Assembly (NCBI RefSeq): GCF_021026345.1
Contig: NZ_JAJNCZ010000001.1
Location: forward strand, 372,001 to 436,000
DNA from: Rhizobium sp. GN54
GTDB lineage: Bacteria; Pseudomonadota; Alphaproteobacteria; Rhizobiales; Rhizobiaceae
Direction: 5' to 3'
Length of the DNA stretch: 64,000 bases
Shown here piece after piece: positions 48,111 through 56,708 of this stretch (the stretch's first letter is position 1; each line of letters begins with the position of its first letter). The notes under the pieces are model-generated. The model saw nothing but the letters and a program-made list of their open reading frames with translations, was not told where the DNA came from and ran no database searches. The position numbers and the translations under genes are program-made.

Positions 48111-48458
48111 TCAGGCCTTGGGCGCGGCGTCCAGGACCCGTTCGCAGTGCGAGGGGCCGCCCTTCGGGTCCTTGCGGTCGATCACGGTGCGGATCTTGCG
48201 GATCCGGTAATCCTCGCTGACGGCGAGTTCGACCTGGCAGGCCCTGCGGTTGATGTAGCCGCCGCGCCAGGCATAGAGGGTCATGCCGCTCGCGCCGGCG
48301 ATGTCGTTGATCGGCGGGCCGTAGGCGGCGAAGAACTCGCCGGCGGTGCGGCCGACCCAGCGGCTCTCGAGCGGCGTGGTCGGCGCTGACGGCGCAACGG
48401 AGGTGCAACCGGTGACGGCAAGCGCGAGGCCTGCCAGGAGGGCGAAGCGGAAGGTCAT
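48111..48458 (-). CDS. Small lipoprotein
   Basis: The 115-residue protein has a lipoprotein signal (FALLAGLALAVTGCTS). The mature part ESRWVGRTAGEFFAAYGPPINDIAGASGMTLYAWRGGYINRRACQVELAV resembles small outer-membrane lipoproteins of the type that monitor envelope state. Two Cys (RACQVEL and SHCERV) could form a disulfide. ATG 48458 has AAAGGA upstream. It may be co-transcribed with the methyltransferase. Confidence 0.78.
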   Translation of the reverse strand: MTFRFALLAGLALAVTGCTSVAPSAPTTPLESRWVGRTAGEFFAAYGPPINDIAGASGMTLYAWRGGYINRRACQVELAVSEDYRIRKIRTVIDRKDPKGGPSHCERVLDAAPKA

Positions 48459-48714
48459 GGCCAAATCCTTTGGCGTTGTGCGGGCGTTGTGCGGGCGAAG
48501 CTCTTGGGAGCGCGATCCGTGCTCTAGCGCAGGCCATGGCTCCAGGGGAATCGCTTCTTGCCCCGCCGCCGCTTGTCCACCTCACCGCGCCTTGAAGTTC
48601 GGCCGAATTGCAACACTTTCGCGATGGGTTGCGAGGGGGGCACGACGGCAGGCGGCCGCCCGCGCAGGTTGCCGGCGCTTGCCTCGGCGGCGCGGCCCCG
48701 GTATCCATGACGCC

Positions 48715-49173
48715 ATGACACTCGAATCCGTCCGCAAGTTCTTTCAGGCGCATGCGCCCGAGATCGAAATCCTCCAGACCGAGGAAAGCTCGGCCACCGT
48801 GGCGCTCGCCGCCGCCGCGCATGGCGTCGCGCCCGGGCAGATCGCCAAGACGATCTGCCTGCGCGTCGGCGAGGAGACGATGCTGATCGTCGCCAGCGGC
48901 ACCGCCCGCCTCGACAATCGCAAGTTCAAGGATCGCTTCGGCGGCAAGGCGCGCATGCTCGATGCCGAGCAGGTGGTGGACGTCACCAGCCACCCCGTGG
49001 GCGGCGTCTGCCCCTTCGGCCTTCCCTCCGAGATCCCGATCTATTGCGACGTCTCGCTGAAGCCGTTCGACGAGGTCGTGCCCGCCGCCGGCGCCACCAA
49101 TGCCGCCGTCCGCATCCCCACCGAGAAGATGGTCCAGCTTGTCGGCGGCACCTGGGTCGACGTCTGCCAGTGA
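48715..49173 (+). CDS. YbaK/EbsC-type aminoacyl-tRNA deacylase
   Basis: The 152-residue protein has the YbaK fold: ILQTEESSATVALAAAAHGVAPGQIAKTICLRVGEE, DNRKFKDRFGGKARML and VGGVCPFGLPSEIPIYCDVSLKPFDEVVPAAGATNAAVRI. Such enzymes hydrolyse mischarged tRNA, for example Cys-tRNAPro. I chose ATG 48715; the longer frame upstream has no YbaK-like sequence. Confidence 0.92.
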   Translation: MTLESVRKFFQAHAPEIEILQTEESSATVALAAAAHGVAPGQIAKTICLRVGEETMLIVASGTARLDNRKFKDRFGGKARMLDAEQVVDVTSHPVGGVCPFGLPSEIPIYCDVSLKPFDEVVPAAGATNAAVRIPTEKMVQLVGGTWVDVCQ

Positions 49174-49339
49174 CGTGATCGGCCGGACGCAATCATCCGA
49201 AACGACAGGTGACGTAGTACCGGATCGCGATGACAGGTACCCTTCGGTTCTATGGGACGCATCGTCGAGACTTGCTATATCCCATTTATAGACGACACCG
49301 GCGCAACGACCCCGCACTCTTCCATGTTAGGCTGATCCC

Positions 49340-50512
49340 ATGGCCGACGGCAGCAGCGACGACTTCTTCCGCAATCTCCCGAGTTTCTCGGATTTCGAGG
49401 ACGTGGCGGACGCGCGCAACTATCATCCGCTGCCGGACGGCTGGGTGCTGGTGCTGGCCGACATCGTCGATTCCACCGGAGCGATCGAGGCCGGCCGCTA
49501 CAAGGCCGTCAACATGGCCGGCGCCAGCGTTATTTCCGGCGTCCTGAACGCGACCGGCCGCCACGACCTGCCCTATGCCTTCGGCGGCGACGGGGCGATG
49601 GTCGCGGTTCCGCCGTCGCTGGCCGGCGCCGCAAGGAGCGGGTTGTCGGCCGTCCAGCGCTGGTCGCTGGAGGAGCTCGGCTTCGTCATGCGCGGTGCGG
49701 TCGTGCCGGTCGCCGCGATCCGGGATGCGGGGCAGGAGGTGCTGGTGGCGCGCTATGCGGCGAGCGACCTCGTCTCCTACGCCATGTTCGCCGGCGGCGG
49801 CGCGGCCTGGGCGGAACGGCGCATGAAGGCGGGGCTGGAAACCAATCCGATGGCGCCGCCCGGAACCCGCCCCGAACTCGTCGGCCTTTCCTGCCGCTGG
49901 AACCCGATTTCCGCCCGCAACGGCGAGATCGTCTCGATCATCGCCGTTCCCGCCGAAGGGGCCTCCGAGGAGGCCTTCCGGGCCCTGATCGCCGACGTCG
50001 TCGCACTCGCCGCCAGCCAGACGCGCGGCGGCCGGCCGCTGGACGTCGAAGGCCTCGAACTCGGCATCAGCCGCGCCTCGCTGGACATGGAGGCGCGGGC
50101 GGCCGTGCCGCCGGGACGGCGCTGGCGGCGCAAGCTCTTCATCGCCCTGCAATATGTGCTGATGCGGGTGCTGACCCTGTTCGGTCTCACCCTCGGCCGC
50201 TTCGACCCGCGCCGCTACCGCGACGATATCGTCGCCAATTCCGATTTCCGCAAGTTCGACGACGGCCTGAAGATGACGCTCGATCTCGAGCCGCAGCGGA
50301 TCGAGGCCATCGAGGCGCGGCTGGAGGAGGCGCGTCTCGCCGGCCTTTGCCATTTCGGCCTGCACCGGCAGGCGTCCGCGCTGATGACCTGCGTCGTGCC
50401 CACCCCGCTCGCGCGCGACCACGTCCATTTCATCGACGGTGCGGCCGGCGGCTATGCGCTCGCCGCAAGCCGGCTGAAGAGCGCGATGCGCCCGGGCGCC
50501 ACCGCCGCCTGA
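49340..50512 (+). CDS. DUF3095 protein, class III cyclase-like
   Basis: The 390-residue protein begins with DUF3095 features: FFRNLPSFSDFEDVADARNYHPLPDGWVLVLADIVDSTGAIEAGRYKAVN. ADIVDST carries the two Asp typical of class III nucleotide cyclases, and AFGGDGAMVAVP the GGDG loop. Whether it makes cAMP is unknown. Hydrophobic residues at about 265-290 (LFIALQYVLMRVLTLFGLTL) may associate with the membrane. No signal peptide. Confidence 0.86.
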   Translation: MADGSSDDFFRNLPSFSDFEDVADARNYHPLPDGWVLVLADIVDSTGAIEAGRYKAVNMAGASVISGVLNATGRHDLPYAFGGDGAMVAVPPSLAGAARSGLSAVQRWSLEELGFVMRGAVVPVAAIRDAGQEVLVARYAASDLVSYAMFAGGGAAWAERRMKAGLETNPMAPPGTRPELVGLSCRWNPISARNGEIVSIIAVPAEGASEEAFRALIADVVALAASQTRGGRPLDVEGLELGISRASLDMEARAAVPPGRRWRRKLFIALQYVLMRVLTLFGLTLGRFDPRRYRDDIVANSDFRKFDDGLKMTLDLEPQRIEAIEARLEEARLAGLCHFGLHRQASALMTCVVPTPLARDHVHFIDGAAGGYALAASRLKSAMRPGATAA

Positions 50513-50734
50513 AGCACGCCGCGCCACGCGCCCGTCCGCTCACCCTGCCGCGAAAAAAGGCGTCCGCCGCCGCGACCGGGCGCGATCTTGCCAATATCCG
50601 CACGCATTCTGCGGAAGGTCGCCCGAATTCGGGATCCGGATTCGGGGCCGCTGCCAGGGAGCGACCGGCGCGGGCCAGCCGCTCAGGCGTGCCGCAACCG
50701 ACCGCAGGCCGGGCCGGAGGAGGAGGAGGGACGC

Positions 50735-51055
50735 ATGCGACTGGTACGCCCTGTTCTCGTGTTCGTCGTCGTGGTGGGCGGCACCATGGCGTCCGGTGGC
50801 CCGCGGCTCGCCCGGGCGCACAGCTTCTACGACCTGGAATGCTGTTCCAACCGCGATTGCATGCCCGTTCCCGACGAGGAGATCCTGGCGACCAAGGAGG
50901 GTTGGCTGGTGCGCACCACCGGCGAGGTCATCGGCTATGACAGTTGGCCAATCAAGCACTCTCCCGACGGCCGCTTCCATCGCTGCGCCGGCCTCGGCAA
51001 TTTCGGGCCCAAGGGCCGGACGCAGTGCCTTTATGTGCCCGATTTCGGCCAATGA
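50735..51055 (+). CDS. Small exported Cys-containing protein
   Basis: The 106-residue protein has a signal peptide (VLVFVVVVGGTMASGGPRLARA). The mature part HSFYDLECCSNRDCMPVPDEEILATKEGWLVRTTGEVI has a CC-x4-C cluster, and later HRCAGLG and TQCLYVPDFG, six Cys-rich positions in all. It resembles small rhizobial exported proteins with no known role. A GGAGG-rich tract lies upstream of the ATG. The 222 bp ahead of it hold no other feature. Confidence 0.78.
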   Translation: MRLVRPVLVFVVVVGGTMASGGPRLARAHSFYDLECCSNRDCMPVPDEEILATKEGWLVRTTGEVIGYDSWPIKHSPDGRFHRCAGLGNFGPKGRTQCLYVPDFGQ

Positions 51056-51120
51056 TCGCCGACGGGCGATTGACGGACAGCACGACTGCTCCACCTCTTC
51101 AAGATAAAGAGGATCACGCC

Positions 51121-51210
51121 ATGTCACCTGAACTGCCGATGTTTCTCATGCAATGCGCCGCCCTGCTGCTGCTCGCAGGCGCCTTCTGCATCCGCGGGGC
51201 GGGCGACTAG
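51121..51210 (+). CDS. 29-residue hydrophobic peptide
   Basis: MSPELPMFLMQCAALLLLAG followed by AFCIRGAGD forms one short hydrophobic helix. GAGG lies eight bases upstream of the ATG. It is followed by a terminator. Coding status is uncertain because the frame is so short. Confidence 0.45.
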   Translation: MSPELPMFLMQCAALLLLAGAFCIRGAGD

Positions 51211-51234
51211 GTCCGTCTGGCCATGCCGAAAACG

Positions 51235-51260
51235 AAAAAAGCCCGCTTCCGCGGGCTTTT
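51235..51260 (-). terminator. Intrinsic terminator of tRNA-Pro
   Basis: GCCCGC pairs with GCGGGC around a 4-base loop, with a T-run on the minus strand (the A6 at 51235-51240) directly downstream of the tRNA. A TTTT on the plus strand may also stop the preceding plus-strand transcript. Confidence 0.88.
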
Positions 51261-51265
51261 CGAGC

Positions 51266-51342
51266 TGGTCGGAGTGGAGTGATTCGAACACTCGACCCCC
51301 TCGTCCCGAACGAGGTGCGCTACCAGGCTGCGCTACACTCCG
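51266..51342 (-). tRNA. tRNA-Pro (anticodon CGG)
   Basis: On the minus strand the acceptor CGGAGTG pairs with CACTCCG, the anticodon loop TTCGGGA has anticodon CGG, and the T-arm is GAGTG-TTCGAAT-CACTC. The encoded CCA end and a terminator follow. Confidence 0.97.
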
Positions 51343-51527
51343 TGACCAGCGGCGTCCGTATAGAACAGGGTTTCGGTTTCGACAAGCGGAAAAAATCAAA
51401 AAAATTCACGCATGCCGCCCGCCGGGCAGGCCGGTGCCCGGGCTGGCCCGGAGGCAATCCGCGCGGCCGGGTGCGGATGCGATGCGGGCGGGGCGGAACT
51501 TCCGCCGGGCGTGCGCGTTCGTCGGGG

Positions 51528-52085
51528 ATGCAGGCGATCCTCGATGACATCTTCGCGACGACCGAGCTGCCGCTGGCGGTGATCTTCGCCCGGCTGACCG
51601 GCGCCGTCCTGCTCGGCGCCCTGATCGGCTTCGAGCGCGAGACGCGCAACCACCCCGCCGGCCTGCGCACGCACATCCTCGTCAGCCTCGCCGCCGCGGT
51701 CATCGCCGTCATCTCCGTCGAGATGGTGCACCTGCATCACCTCGACGACCAGCAGGTGCGCATCGACCCCTTGCGGGTCGTCGAGGCGGTGACCTCGGGG
51801 GTCGCTTTTCTCGCCGCCGGCATGATCATCTTCTCGCAAGGCAAGGTCAGGAACCTGACCACCGGGGCCGGAATGTGGCTTTCCGGCGGCGTCGGCCTGT
51901 CGGTCGGGCTCGGGTACTGGGCGATTGCCGCCTTCTCAACCCTTGCCTGTCTCGTGGTTCTTAATATACTTGGGCGGTTGGTAACGGACAGCGCGGGGGC
52001 GCAGGAAGGGGCAGGGGACGAAGCCGGCACGCAACCGGCGGCAGGGGAGCCCATTTCCGGGGCAGACGAGGCAAAACGGGTTTAG
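51528..52085 (+). CDS. MgtC/SapB family membrane protein
   Basis: The 185-residue protein has about five helices and the MgtC signature: LTGAVLLGALIGFERETRNHPAGLRTHILVSLAAAVI, then GVAFLAAGMIIFSQGKVRNLTTGAGMWLSGGVGLSVGLG. The usual N-terminal and glycine-rich motifs are present. The C-terminal 30 residues are low-complexity (Gly, Ala, Glu). MgtC proteins affect magnesium and envelope homeostasis. I chose ATG 51528 with GGGG upstream. Confidence 0.88.
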   Translation: MQAILDDIFATTELPLAVIFARLTGAVLLGALIGFERETRNHPAGLRTHILVSLAAAVIAVISVEMVHLHHLDDQQVRIDPLRVVEAVTSGVAFLAAGMIIFSQGKVRNLTTGAGMWLSGGVGLSVGLGYWAIAAFSTLACLVVLNILGRLVTDSAGAQEGAGDEAGTQPAAGEPISGADEAKRV

Positions 52086-52162
52086 CCGTGCCGAATTGAA
52101 CGACATGGTAGAATTTTGCTTTAGATGTCTCTAAAATGCCCTTTTGCCGCCATTTTGTACTA

Positions 52163-52191
52163 TTGATTTGTGAATAATACCGATCGTATAT
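52163..52191 (+). promoter_or_regulatory. Predicted promoter of the type I secretion operon
   Basis: TTGATT (52163-52168) and GTATAT (52186-52191) are separated by 17 bp in an unusually AT-rich patch. Transcription would start near 52198. Confidence 0.6.
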
Positions 52192-52213
52192 CGTCTTTAC
52201 TCTGAGACGACAC

Positions 52214-52262
52214 ACCTGCCTTTGTCGCGGGCCGCCCTGACGGACCGGCGTGGCAGGTTTTT
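52214..52262 (+). promoter_or_regulatory. Terminator-like hairpin in the secretion-operon leader
   Basis: ACCTGCC (52214-52220) pairs with GGCAGGT (52252-52258), followed by TTTTT, enclosing a GC-rich region. It sits between the predicted promoter and the first gene, so it could act as an attenuator. It could equally be the terminator of the MgtC gene. Confidence 0.45.
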
Positions 52263-52308
52263 CGTGTTTTGATGTCGATGCCGACCATCGGTGGAAAGAG
52301 GGCAAAAC

Positions 52309-54048
52309 GTGGCAATTCATGCTGACACTGCCGGTGCGGACGAACTTCGCGCCGCACTGAAGGAGAGCGCCCAGGCGTTTCTCGCGATGGGGCTGTTCAG
52401 CTTCTTCGTCAATCTTCTGGTCCTGACCGGGCCGCTGTTCATGCTCCAGATCTACGATCGCGTGCTCGCCTCGCGGTCCGAGGCGACGCTGGTGGCGCTG
52501 ACCGGCCTGATCGTCGGCCTCTTTGCCATCATGGGCGTGCTCGACCATATCCGCGCCCGCCTTGCAGCCCGCGTCGGCGCGAAGTTCCAGGCGAAGTTCG
52601 ACAAGCGCGTGTTCAACGCCGTGCTCGACCGCACCGGGCTGAACGCCCGCGGCATTTCCACGCTGACCGGCATGCGCGACCTCGACGCCATCCAGAAGGT
52701 GCTGTCGTCGCCGGCGGTCTTCACCGTCTTCGACATTCCCTGGACGCCGTTCTTCCTCTTCGTCATCTTCATGTTCCATCCGTGGATGGGCATCCTCGGC
52801 ATTGCCGGCGGCCTGGTCCTGGTGGCGCTCACCTGGCTGAACCAGAACGGCACCAAGGGCGATCAGGAACGCGCCATGGTGGCTGGCCGCCAGAGCGACG
52901 AGATGACCCAGACGCTGCAGAAGGAGAGCGACACCGTTCGCGCGCTCGGCATGCGCCGCTCGGTCGCCGCCCGCTGGCAGGTGCTGCGCGACCGCGCGCT
53001 CGAGGCCAATATCCGCTACAGCGACAGCAACGGCTTCTACGCCATCTCGTCCAAGACCTTCCGCGTCTTCCTGCAGTCGGCGATCCTGGCGCTCGGCGCC
53101 TATCTCGTGCTGCAGAACGAGATCTCGGCCGGCGCCATGATCGCAAGCTCGATCATCATCGGCCGCGCGCTCGCCCCGATCGAGGGCGCCATCGGCCAGT
53201 GGTCGCTGGTCCAGCGCGCCTTCCAGGGCTGGCGGCAGCTGTCGGAGCTTCTGTCCAAGGTGCCGGAAGAGGAGAGCCGCACGGCCCTGCCCAAGCCGCG
53301 CGCGATCCTCGAGGTCAACCAGGTCACCGCCATCCCGCCGGGCGAGAAGGTCGCCACCCTGCGCATGCTGAGCTTCGAGCTCGCCCCCGGCCAGGCGCTC
53401 GGCGTCATCGGCCAGAGCGCCTCGGGCAAGTCGACGCTGGCCCGCATCCTCACCGGCATCTGGCCGCCGGCCGGCGGCAATGCCCGCCTCGATGGCGCCT
53501 CGCTCGAGCAGTACGGCTTCGACGGGCTCGCCGACCACGTCGGCTACCTGCCGCAGGACGTCGTGCTCTTCGAAGGCACGGTCGCCGAGAACATCGCCCG
53601 CATGCAGGTCAATCCGGATGCGGAGAAGGTCGTGACGGCGGCCAAGAAGGCCGGCGCCCATGACATGATCCTGCGCCTGCCGGATGGCTACGACACCCGC
53701 CTGCCGCCCAATGGCGGACGCCTCTCGGGCGGCCAGAAGCAGCGCGTCGGCCTCGCCCGCGCGCTCTTCGGCGATCCCGTGCTGGTCGTGCTCGACGAGC
53801 CGAACTCCAACCTCGACGCCGAGGGCTCGATGGCGCTGAACCTCGCCATCCGCAATCTCAAGGCCGAGGGCAAGTCCGTCGTCATCATGGCGCACCGGCC
53901 GGCTGCGATCGAGGAATGCGACCTCATTCTCATCCTCGAGAACGGCCAGCGCCTCGCCTTCGGCCCGCGCGACGAAGTGCTGCGCGCGCACCTGCGCAAC
54001 CATGCCCAGGTCGTCCCGGGCACCGGCACCGGCGGCAGCAACAAGTAG
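52309..54048 (+). CDS. Type I secretion ABC transporter (PrtD-type permease/ATPase)
   Basis: The 579-residue protein is the inner-membrane ATPase of a type I secretion system. An N-terminal transmembrane domain with about six helices (residues 20-310) starts FLAMGLFSFFVNLLVLTGPLFMLQIYDRVLASRS, the PrtD/AprD signature. The ATPase domain has Walker A GQSASGKST, signature LSGGQKQRVGLARALF, Walker B LVVLDEPNSNLD and His-switch AHRP. There is no N-terminal peptidase domain, as expected for RTX exporters. I chose GTG 52309; an in-frame GTG at 52291 is possible. The membrane-fusion gene follows after 30 bp. Confidence 0.94.
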   Translation: MAIHADTAGADELRAALKESAQAFLAMGLFSFFVNLLVLTGPLFMLQIYDRVLASRSEATLVALTGLIVGLFAIMGVLDHIRARLAARVGAKFQAKFDKRVFNAVLDRTGLNARGISTLTGMRDLDAIQKVLSSPAVFTVFDIPWTPFFLFVIFMFHPWMGILGIAGGLVLVALTWLNQNGTKGDQERAMVAGRQSDEMTQTLQKESDTVRALGMRRSVAARWQVLRDRALEANIRYSDSNGFYAISSKTFRVFLQSAILALGAYLVLQNEISAGAMIASSIIIGRALAPIEGAIGQWSLVQRAFQGWRQLSELLSKVPEEESRTALPKPRAILEVNQVTAIPPGEKVATLRMLSFELAPGQALGVIGQSASGKSTLARILTGIWPPAGGNARLDGASLEQYGFDGLADHVGYLPQDVVLFEGTVAENIARMQVNPDAEKVVTAAKKAGAHDMILRLPDGYDTRLPPNGGRLSGGQKQRVGLARALFGDPVLVVLDEPNSNLDAEGSMALNLAIRNLKAEGKSVVIMAHRPAAIEECDLILILENGQRLAFGPRDEVLRAHLRNHAQVVPGTGTGGSNK

Positions 54049-54078
54049 GACGCCTGACGGCACCAGACGGAACAGGAT

Positions 54079-55386
54079 ATGAGTACCATGAACAAGACCT
54101 GGAGCGGGCGCAACTACGCTCTCATCGGCTACACCACCGTCTTCGTACTGCTGGGCGGCATGGCGGCATGGGCAGCCTTCACCCGGATCAACGGCGCGGT
54201 CGTGGCCAGCGGCATCATCGAGGTGGCGAGCAACCGCCAGGTCGTGCAGCACCTCACCGGCGGCGTCGTCGGCAAGATCAACGTGCACGAAGGCGACCGG
54301 GTCAATGCCGGCGACGTGCTGATGCGCCTCGACGACACCTTCGACCAGTCGGAACTCGCAGTCATCGAAAGCCAGCTCTACAGCCTGATGGGCACTGCCG
54401 CCCGCCTGATCGCCGAGCAGGACGAGAAGGACGAGATCCGCTTCGATCCGGAAATGGTCGAGCGTGCCAAGACCGATCCGGAAGTGGCCGAGATCATCGA
54501 CGGCCAGACCCGCCTGATGAAGGCCCGCCGCGAGACCCGCGACAAGCAGATCGGCCAGTTGACCGAGCGCAAGAACCAGATCGCCAAGCAGAACGAGGGT
54601 CTCGACAGCCGTATCGCAGCCCTGGATACCCAGCTCGGGCTGATCAGCCAGGAACTGGAAGCGCAGAACAAGCTCCTGAAGCAGTCGCTGACGAACGCCA
54701 GCCGCGTGCTGCAGTTGCAGCGCGAGGAGGCCGAGATCTCCGGCACGATCAGCCAGGCCAAGTCGAGCATCGCCGAGAACGCCGGCAAGGTCGCCGAGAT
54801 CGAGCTTGCGGTCCTCAACATCGATTCCGACATGCGCGAGGAGGCGACGACGTCGCTGCGCGAGATCGAGGCCAAGATCGCCGAACTGAAGGAAAACCGC
54901 ACCGCCAAGCACGAGACGCTGAGCCGCATGGACATCACCGCCCCGGTCCCGGGCGTGGTGCTCGGAATGCAGGTGCATGCGCTGCGCTCGGTCATCAAGC
55001 CGGCCGATGCGTTGATGTTCATCATCCCGCAGGAAAATGACCTCGTCATCAAGACGCAGATCTCGCCGACCCAGATCGACCAGGTCCATGTCGGCCAGGT
55101 GGCCCACATCCGCTTCGGCGCCTTCGACCACCGCTCGACGCCGGAGATCTTCGGCCACGTCACCAAGGTGGCCGCCGACGTGCTGCAGGACCAGCGCACG
55201 GGTGCGACCTACTACCAGGCGGAGATCAAGCCGGATGCCGGCGAGATGCTGAAGCTCGGCGAGGACAAGCACGTCATGCCCGGCATGCCGGTCGAAACCT
55301 TCATCCAGACCTCCGAGCGCTCGCCGCTGGAGTATCTGGTCAAGCCGCTTGCCGATTATTTCGCCAAGGCCTTCCGCGAACGATAG
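54079..55386 (+). CDS. Type I secretion membrane-fusion protein (HlyD/PrtE-type)
   Basis: The 435-residue protein bridges the ABC transporter and the outer-membrane channel. It has one N-terminal helix (about 13-36), a biotinyl-lipoyl-like half (GIIEVASNRQVVQHLTGGVVGKINVHEGDRVNAGDVLMRLDD), long coiled coils (about 130-285) and the second half (RMDITAPVPGVVLGMQVHALRSVIKPADALMFIIPQ). The C-terminal LEYLVKPLADYFAKAFRER is the family end. It forms an operon with the ABC gene; a terminator follows. Confidence 0.94.
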   Translation: MSTMNKTWSGRNYALIGYTTVFVLLGGMAAWAAFTRINGAVVASGIIEVASNRQVVQHLTGGVVGKINVHEGDRVNAGDVLMRLDDTFDQSELAVIESQLYSLMGTAARLIAEQDEKDEIRFDPEMVERAKTDPEVAEIIDGQTRLMKARRETRDKQIGQLTERKNQIAKQNEGLDSRIAALDTQLGLISQELEAQNKLLKQSLTNASRVLQLQREEAEISGTISQAKSSIAENAGKVAEIELAVLNIDSDMREEATTSLREIEAKIAELKENRTAKHETLSRMDITAPVPGVVLGMQVHALRSVIKPADALMFIIPQENDLVIKTQISPTQIDQVHVGQVAHIRFGAFDHRSTPEIFGHVTKVAADVLQDQRTGATYYQAEIKPDAGEMLKLGEDKHVMPGMPVETFIQTSERSPLEYLVKPLADYFAKAFRER

Positions 55387-55442
55387 TTTCTGTCGCCGGA
55401 GGGCGGCTGGAAGCAAGTTTGTGAGATTTGCGATTGAAACCT

Positions 55443-55475
55443 CCGTCCCGCAGGCGTACTGCGGGGCGGATTTTT
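55443..55475 (+). terminator. Intrinsic terminator after the secretion operon
   Basis: CCGTCCCGCAG pairs with CTGCGGGGCGG (one G-T pair), followed by ATTTTT. It ends 16 bp before the BASS transporter start, so its tail nearly touches that gene's ribosome-binding site. Confidence 0.82.
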
Positions 55476-55491
55476 CGTTTTGGAGACTGTC

Positions 55492-56451
55492 GTGAAAGCC
55501 ATCGCATCCCTTTCCGCCTTCGTCGGAAAGACATTCGCCCTCTGGGTCATCCTCTTCGCCATCCTCGGTTTCGTCCTCCCCGACACGTTCAAGCAACTGA
55601 CGCCCTACATCGTCACGCTGCTCGGCATCATCATGTTCGGCATGGGCCTGACCCTGTCGCTCGACGATTTCCGCGAGGTGGCCCGGCGCCCGATCGAAGT
55701 CGGCATCGGCGTCGTCTCGCAGTTCGTCATCATGCCGGCCATCGCCGTGATCCTGACGATGCTGATCCCGATGTCGCCGGAAGTGGCTGCCGGCGTCATC
55801 CTCGTCGGCTGCTGCCCCGGCGGCACGTCCAGCAACGTCATGACCTATCTTTCGAAGGGCGACGTAGCACTCAGCGTCGCCTGCACCAGCGTCACCACGC
55901 TGGCGGCCCCGATCGTGACGCCGTTCCTCGTCTGGCTGTTTGCCAGCCAGTATCTGCCGGTGGACGCCATGGCGATGCTGATCAGCATCATCAAGGTCGT
56001 GTTGCTGCCGCTGGCGCTGGGCTTTGCCCTGCAGAAGCTGGTGCCGGGCATCGTCACCAAGGCGGTCCCGGCGCTGCCGCTCGTCAGCGTCGCCGGCATC
56101 GTCCTGATCGTCGCCGCCGTCGTCGGCGCCAGCAAGGCCGCCATCGCCAGCACCGGCCTGCTGATCTTCCTCGTCGTCGTCCTGCACAACGGCATCGGCT
56201 ATATGCTGGGCTATCTCGCCGCGAAGGCGGCTGGACTTTCGGTTGCCAAGCGCAAGGCGATCGCGATCGAGGTCGGCATGCAGAACAGCGGCCTGGGAGC
56301 GGCCCTGGCGAACGCGCATTTCTCTCCGGTCGCAGCCGTCCCGAGCGCCATCTTCAGCGTCTGGCACAACATCTCCGGCGCACTGATCGCCAATTACTTC
56401 GCCCGCGTGCCGAACGAGGAGACCGCCGACGAGGCCCTGGCCACGCGCTGA
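55492..56451 (+). CDS. Bile acid:sodium symporter family (BASS) transporter
   Basis: The 319-residue membrane protein has nine to ten helices. [34 protein letters not shown] and [29 protein letters not shown] match the BASS family, with the sodium-site GGTSSN and [14 protein letters not shown] in the second half. Bacterial members carry pantothenate, pyruvate or other organic anions; the substrate here is unknown. I chose GTG 55492, with GGAG seven bases upstream. A terminator follows. Confidence 0.92.
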   Translation: MKAIASLSAFVGKTFALWVILFAILGFVLPDTFKQLTPYIVTLLGIIMFGMGLTLSLDDFREVARRPIEVGIGVVSQFVIMPAIAVILTMLIPMSPEVAAGVILVGCCPGGTSSNVMTYLSKGDVALSVACTSVTTLAAPIVTPFLVWLFASQYLPVDAMAMLISIIKVVLLPLALGFALQKLVPGIVTKAVPALPLVSVAGIVLIVAAVVGASKAAIASTGLLIFLVVVLHNGIGYMLGYLAAKAAGLSVAKRKAIAIEVGMQNSGLGAALANAHFSPVAAVPSAIFSVWHNISGALIANYFARVPNEETADEALATR

Positions 56452-56481
56452 CGGCGCAGGCCCTGCACAGGACATGACAAG

Positions 56482-56513
56482 CGGCCCCCGCGCACAAGAA
56501 GGCGCGGGGGCCG
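56482..56513 (+). terminator. GC-rich hairpin after the BASS transporter gene
   Basis: CGGCCCCCGCGC pairs perfectly with GCGCGGGGGCCG across an 8-base loop, followed by a weak T-rich tail (TTCCGTTTA). It is a likely terminator. Confidence 0.72.
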
Positions 56514-56630
56514 TTCCGTTTATACCGGCGGCAGGGCAAACGCGGGGCGCCAGGGACCAGTCGGGGCACCAAGGAACAAAGGGCCCGGTCGCTCGTTCTC
56601 TCCCCAGCGTTTTTGCAAAGGGAGAACAAT

Positions 56631-56708
56631 ATGCTTCGGGCATTGCTTCTGTGGTTGATGGGCGTTCCGCTCTTCGTCGTGCTTCTGATCTGGTATTTCT
56701 ATTTCTGA
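56631..56708 (+). CDS. 25-residue membrane peptide
   Basis: MLRALLLWLMGVPLFVVLLI followed by WYFYF is a single hydrophobic helix. GGGAG lies upstream of the ATG (AAAGGGAGAACAAT). Similar very short hydrophobic proteins are annotated in many alphaproteobacteria. The last ten bases overlap the end of the convergent DUF1194 gene. Function unknown. Confidence 0.6.
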   Translation: MLRALLLWLMGVPLFVVLLIWYFYF

